Part shown: positions 60,307-64,000 of the stretch, one piece after another
Numbering within the stretch: the stretch's first letter is position 1
Layout of the letters: every line of letters begins with the position of its first letter
Assembly (NCBI RefSeq): GCF_900129135.1
Contig: NZ_FQVI01000003.1
Location: 62,001 to 126,000, forward strand
Direction of reading: 5' to 3'
Origin: Lactonifactor longoviformis DSM 17459
Lineage (GTDB): Bacteria; Bacillota; Clostridia; Lachnospirales; Lachnospiraceae
Length of the DNA stretch: 64,000 nt
Program-made: the position numbers and the translations under genes
The notes under the pieces: model-generated
What the model saw: only the letters and a program-made list of their open reading frames with translations
Database searches by the model: none
Told to the model about the DNA's origin: nothing

Positions 60307-61152
60307 TTATACAGAACAGTGCACCCACAGTACCGTTGTAATTTTATTAGTGGTATTGCAGTAGGAATGAGGGATGTTTGCTTTAAAACTGAAAGAGTCT
60401 CCCTGCTTGAGAATATATACTTCTGTTTCGTTCAGAACAATCCTAAGCTTACCGGAAAGTACATAGGCAAATTCCTCTCCCCGGTGATAATGGGAGCCGT
60501 TAGACTTCCCTCCGGGCTTCAGCGTGAAGATTGTGGGATGCATAACCCGCTCCTGCAGATTCGAAAGCTGCCGGCACTCCACCCCTTCAAATCCCAAATC
60601 TATAGGCAAATCCCCGTCTTTCAGGACAAGACTGCTGCCTTCATCCCCTGTTTTTGTAAAATAGATTAATGTTTCCCCGTAAAAATCCGCCAGCTTGGAC
60701 AATAAATCATAGGAAGGATTCGCAAGATCATTCTCAATCTTGCTTAGATAGGAAGCGGATATGCCCATGGCGCTCCCGGCGTCCTCGAGCGTATACTGCA
60801 TCCGCTCCCGGGCTTCTTTCCATTTTGCACCGGAGAAGCTGGCATCACCGGGAGCCTCCTGGGGCTCTGCAACCGGGATTCCCTGCGGACTGGCGGAGGG
60901 ATCAATGAGATTAAGCAGAGGAGTCTGCTTTAAAGCGCTGGCCGAAAAATGTTCCTCCACCATGTATTTTCTTATCTTCTTTAAAGTCTCTATATCATTA
61001 AAATCATAGAACCGGTAACCGCTGGGTGTGCGTCTGGCGGTAAATAAGCCGTACTTTTCCCAGTTTCTGATAGTTGCAGCGGATACGCCTACCATAGATG
61101 CCGCATCCTTAATGTTTAACTTTATATGTGTGTGTGTGGTTTTCTCCCCCAT
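60307..61152 (-). CDS. MerR-XRE-cupin triple-domain regulator
   Basis: The 281-residue protein joins three domains: a MerR-type HTH at ~10-75 (SMVGVSAATIRNWEKYGL, then SGYRFYDFNDIETLKKI), an XRE-type HTH at ~108-165 (AGSAMGISASYLSKIENDL) and a C-terminal cupin at ~205-278 (GSHYHRGEEFAYVLSGK, KQGDSFSF). Two DNA-binding heads with one ligand domain is an uncommon combination. AAAGGAGAA precedes the ATG. It lies between two operons that share an almost identical promoter and is the best candidate for controlling both. Confidence 0.85.
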   Translation of the reverse strand: MGEKTTHTHIKLNIKDAASMVGVSAATIRNWEKYGLFTARRTPSGYRFYDFNDIETLKKIRKYMVEEHFSASALKQTPLLNLIDPSASPQGIPVAEPQEAPGDASFSGAKWKEARERMQYTLEDAGSAMGISASYLSKIENDLANPSYDLLSKLADFYGETLIYFTKTGDEGSSLVLKDGDLPIDLGFEGVECRQLSNLQERVMHPTIFTLKPGGKSNGSHYHRGEEFAYVLSGKLRIVLNETEVYILKQGDSFSFKANIPHSYCNTTNKITTVLWVHCSV

Positions 61153-61270
61153 TATAGAAAAGTTCTCCTTTCCGCCCTCTGTCTATAGCAGATGTGTACC
61201 TGCTTTATTCCTATCATATCATATTGGATGGGAAAGGAAAAGAAAAATATATTTCTTATTATTGTAAAAT

Positions 61271-61308
61271 AGATTGACAAGGTTAAGAAAATAAAATATA
61301 ATATTCAT
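61271..61308 (+). promoter_or_regulatory. promoter of the formyltransferase-synthetase gene, near-identical to the one at 56360
   Basis: TTGACA (61274-61279) and TATAAT (61297-61302) are perfect hexamers 17 bases apart. The first 15 bases, AGATTGACAAGGTTA, and the following ATTCATA match the promoter of the TRAP operon. It lies 36-70 bases before the gene start and 119 bases from the divergent regulator gene. Confidence 0.85.
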
Positions 61309-61343
61309 AACAAATGAGAAGGTTGTGAAAGGAGGCTACAGCA

Positions 61344-64000
61344 ATGAGGCCATTGGTTGCAGCGGGGCGAAAGTTAAGAGTTATGGGGTTCACCTCTGGC
61401 AGCGGCAATACACTCTGGAAAGCGTGGGAGCTTCAGCAGGAACTGGAGAAGACGCTGGAAGGATGTCCGTATGAGATTATAGGTATTTTTTCGGATCAGC
61501 CGGAGTCGGCAGCTGTGAAAAGAGCGGATGACTATGGCATTAAGAAGGCGGCTATTGATATCCGGAAGTTTTATGCGGAGCGCCGCAGGCCCCTCAGAGA
61601 CATGGAACTCCGCAGAGAGTATGACAGGCAGGCACGTAAGTTATATGAAGAATGGGAACCAGACATTATTATGCTTGCGGGATATGTGTGGGCAGTCACG
61701 GATGAGGTTACAGAGCGATACACTATGCTGAACGTTCATCCCGGGGATTTAACGGTAGTCAGGGACGGAAAAAGAGTTCTGGCGGGTGCGAATGGGATTA
61801 AGGCCGCGTTCCGGGAAAAGCAAAAGGTACTCTGTGCCAGCTCTCATCTGGTGACAAGTGAGGTGGACGGCGGTCCTGTACTGATTACCTCCCCGCCTGT
61901 ACCTGTGGATTATCAGCTGCATGAGGACGAGGATGAGAGATTCCGGTATTATCTGAAACTGGTAAATGAGCAGAGCAGAACAACGGGCGCCCGCACACTG
62001 CTGGAACTGGCTCTGGGGCATTTCCGGCAGGATGAGCAGAACCATCTGTATTACAGGGGAAGGCCGGCCCCACAAGGGATACGTCTGGATAACTGGAATC
62101 AGTACCTGCCCTCCTGCCTCAGAAGCATGGAGGGGATGATCCGTCCGCGGAGCATTGCAGTACTTGGGGCGTCGGCAAAGCCTGGGATCGGTAAAGCAAT
62201 CGTAAAAAATATAATCAGTCAGGGGTTTTCCGGCAGTCTTTATGCTGTAAATGTCAGGGGAGAGGATGCGGAGGGGGCAAAGGGATATACTTCCGTGAAA
62301 GAGATTCCCGGGGATCTGGATATGGCCGTGGCCGCGCTGCCATCCCATGCTGTGGCCGGGATAGCTGAGGAATGCGGACAAAAAGGAGTAAAATCCCTGG
62401 TGTGTATCTCTGCCGGCTTTCGTGAAACAGGGGAAGAAGGGGAGGCTAGGGAGCAGCGCCTCATGGAGATTGTACAAAAATACAGTATGTGCATGATTGG
62501 ACCCAACTGCATGGGAGTTATCAACACAGATGCAGACGTATCCCTGAACGCCACAATTTTGTCCAATCCCCCGGAGGTGGGAAATGTAGCTATGATTACA
62601 CAGAGCGGAGCCTTAGGTGCGGCATTTCTGGATTTTGCTGCCGACCTTGCTATTGGGTATTCTCTGGTAGTGTCCACAGGGAATCAGGCAGATATGAACG
62701 TTTGTGATTTCCTTCCCCTGGCAGAGAAAGACAAAAATACTAAGGTAATTCTGCTGTACCTGGAGGAGATCAGTGAACCGGCAAGATTCCGGAAAATTGT
62801 ATCCCGCATGAAGAAACCGGTGGTGGTTATTAAGTCCGGGCGCACCCGGGCCGGAGCGGCGGCAGCCAGTTCTCATACGGGAAGTATGGCGGGAGACGAT
62901 GCTATTGCAGACGCATTGCTGAAACAGGCAGGTGCTGTCAGGGCGTCTACCCTGGAGGAGGCGTTTATCCTCACAGCCGCACTGTCAAAGCTTCCTGTAC
63001 TTAGAGGGAAAAGGATAGGGATTCTTTCAAACACTGGGGGGCTGGGGATATTGGCCGCGGATGCTCTTACGGAAAGGGGCTACCAACTGCCGGCCCTTCC
63101 TGAAGAATCGGCAGTCCGCCTGAAACCGATGCTGCTGCCCGAGGCATCAGTGAGAAATCCAATGGACCTGGTAGCTCCTGCATTGCCGGTACACTACAAT
63201 CTGGCGGCGAAGGAGATGATACATTCCGGACTTTTTGACGCACTTCTGGTAACTTGTGTGCCGGCGGCTACTGTAGATACGGAAAGTATAGGGGAAGCAA
63301 TGGCAGATACACTGCGCCAGTCTCATATTCCGGTGCTGACCTGTTTTTTTGCTCCTAATCTGGGGAAGGGTGCCAGAGAGGTTATGAGACGGAATCAGAT
63401 TCCCACCTTTGATTACCCGGAACAGATGGCAGTGGTTTTGGACGGGATGCATCCCAAAACTGCCGGCGGAGAGTTTGTCTTTGAAAAAGGCAATAGGGAG
63501 GCGAGGGAGGAAACCGTAAATATACTGGCAGACTATAAGAGCGGGTATCTGAAACCTGCGGACTGTTTCCGTGTACTCCATGCCTATGGGATCCCGGCAG
63601 CAGGGTGTGGATATCTGGAGGCACCGGAAGATGCGGGACATTTGGATCTGCGTTACCCGGTAGTGGCCAAAATTGATCATCCTGACATTCTTCACAAGGC
63701 AGATGTGGGAGGGGTCAGACTGAATATTTCATCACCGGCAGAATTGCAGGAGACTGCTGAGGCATGGTTTGTGCGCTTCCCCGGGCTGCGCGGCATCCTG
63801 GTGCAGGAGCAGATAAGCGGAAAGACTGAGCTCATACTGGGAGGGGTAAAGGATCCTGCCACCGGACACGGGGTTCTGGTGGGAATGGGGGGAACAAACG
63901 TAGAAGTGACAAAAGATATAGCCTTCGGCCATGTGCCGGCAGAACGTTGCTATATAAAACAAATGATTCAAAGCCTCAGGGAATACCCGGTTCTCAAAGG
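61344..64000 (+). CDS. formyltransferase domain fused to NDP-forming acyl-CoA synthetase, truncated by window edge
   Basis: The frame is open for 885 codons to the window end. Residues ~1-235 match a formyltransferase (PurN/Fmt type) with its three catalytic residues: N130 and H132 in LNVHP and D175 in EVDGGPV. Residues ~265 onward are an NDP-forming acyl-CoA synthetase: CoA-binding IAVLGASAKPGIGK, IGPNCMG, ITQSGALG, the phospho-His loop SSHTGSMAGDD, and an ATP-grasp part with HKADVGGV and LGGVKDP. These synthetases make acyl-CoA from an acid, ATP and CoA. The joining of the two is unusual; one idea is handling of a formyl-CoA or formyl-phosphate. AAAGGAGG lies before the ATG. Confidence 0.88.
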   Translation, partial: MRPLVAAGRKLRVMGFTSGSGNTLWKAWELQQELEKTLEGCPYEIIGIFSDQPESAAVKRADDYGIKKAAIDIRKFYAERRRPLRDMELRREYDRQARKLYEEWEPDIIMLAGYVWAVTDEVTERYTMLNVHPGDLTVVRDGKRVLAGANGIKAAFREKQKVLCASSHLVTSEVDGGPVLITSPPVPVDYQLHEDEDERFRYYLKLVNEQSRTTGARTLLELALGHFRQDEQNHLYYRGRPAPQGIRLDNWNQYLPSCLRSMEGMIRPRSIAVLGASAKPGIGKAIVKNIISQGFSGSLYAVNVRGEDAEGAKGYTSVKEIPGDLDMAVAALPSHAVAGIAEECGQKGVKSLVCISAGFRETGEEGEAREQRLMEIVQKYSMCMIGPNCMGVINTDADVSLNATILSNPPEVGNVAMITQSGALGAAFLDFAADLAIGYSLVVSTGNQADMNVCDFLPLAEKDKNTKVILLYLEEISEPARFRKIVSRMKKPVVVIKSGRTRAGAAAASSHTGSMAGDDAIADALLKQAGAVRASTLEEAFILTAALSKLPVLRGKRIGILSNTGGLGILAADALTERGYQLPALPEESAVRLKPMLLPEASVRNPMDLVAPALPVHYNLAAKEMIHSGLFDALLVTCVPAATVDTESIGEAMADTLRQSHIPVLTCFFAPNLGKGAREVMRRNQIPTFDYPEQMAVVLDGMHPKTAGGEFVFEKGNREAREETVNILADYKSGYLKPADCFRVLHAYGIPAAGCGYLEAPEDAGHLDLRYPVVAKIDHPDILHKADVGGVRLNISSPAELQETAEAWFVRFPGLRGILVQEQISGKTELILGGVKDPATGHGVLVGMGGTNVEVTKDIAFGHVPAERCYIKQMIQSLREYPVLK

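Overview
The window looks like a chromosome segment of an anaerobic, low-to-mid GC Firmicute, most likely a Lachnospiraceae (Clostridia) member, possibly with acetogen-type one-carbon metabolism. The grounds are AGGAGG-type ribosome binding sites throughout, YesM/YesN two-component pairs, CUT1/CUT2 sugar transporters, BirA-controlled bioYBD, a yjdF riboswitch gene, and a metV/rnfC/metF methylene-tetrahydrofolate reductase cluster of the kind known in acetogens. The genus cannot be fixed from the sequence alone. No plasmid, phage or transposase gene is visible.

Layout. 1-3543: the end of a winged-helix (AlkZ-like) protein, a DUF1989 protein, a divergent LysE exporter / XRE-cupin regulator pair, then a long non-coding stretch with a possible decayed gene and a tandemly duplicated promoter-like segment. 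3544-7120: MetV-RnfC fusion, MetV and MetF. 7400-8810: a leader and a 19-repeat type I-C-like CRISPR array without cas genes. 9178-20059: a sugar-acid operon (SDR, Zn-dehydrogenase, CUT1 permeases, URO-D-family protein, binding lipoprotein, enolase-superfamily enzyme) followed by its probable YesM/YesN pair. 20124-21096: TspO and a helical hypothetical protein. 21262-31963: a second YesN/YesM pair, a degenerate RbsA-like ATPase, a second URO-D-family protein, an RbsB/A/C importer and an erythritol/threitol-type dehydrogenase. 32165-36628: XRE regulator, RfbD, and the BirA-regulated bioY-bioB-bioD operon.

36735-50556: a PrpR-type regulator diverges from a large operon for four-carbon acid sugars (threonate/erythronate type): Fe-dehydrogenase, PdxA2, a DUF1537 kinase, a TRAP transporter, a third URO-D-family protein, a double class II aldolase, an FGGY kinase and a D-2-hydroxyacid dehydrogenase. 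50738-52988: yjdF riboswitch, YjdF and a fused ABC exporter. 52985-56278: LysR, YoaK-like protein, GNAT, LysR. 56486-64000: a second TRAP transporter with an SDR, a MerR-XRE-cupin triple-domain regulator on the opposite strand, and a large gene, cut by the window edge, that joins a formyltransferase domain to an NDP-forming acyl-CoA synthetase.

Functional picture. The window is dominated by four substrate-uptake-and-catabolism modules, each with its own transporter and local regulator. Three of them also carry a URO-D-superfamily protein whose role is unknown. The most unusual items are the formyltransferase/acyl-CoA synthetase fusion, which shares an almost identical promoter with the neighbouring TRAP operon; the MetV-RnfC fusion; the degenerate RbsA paralogue; the PrpR-type regulator that lacks the sigma-54 contact motif and Walker B acids; and the double aldolase with one dead half.
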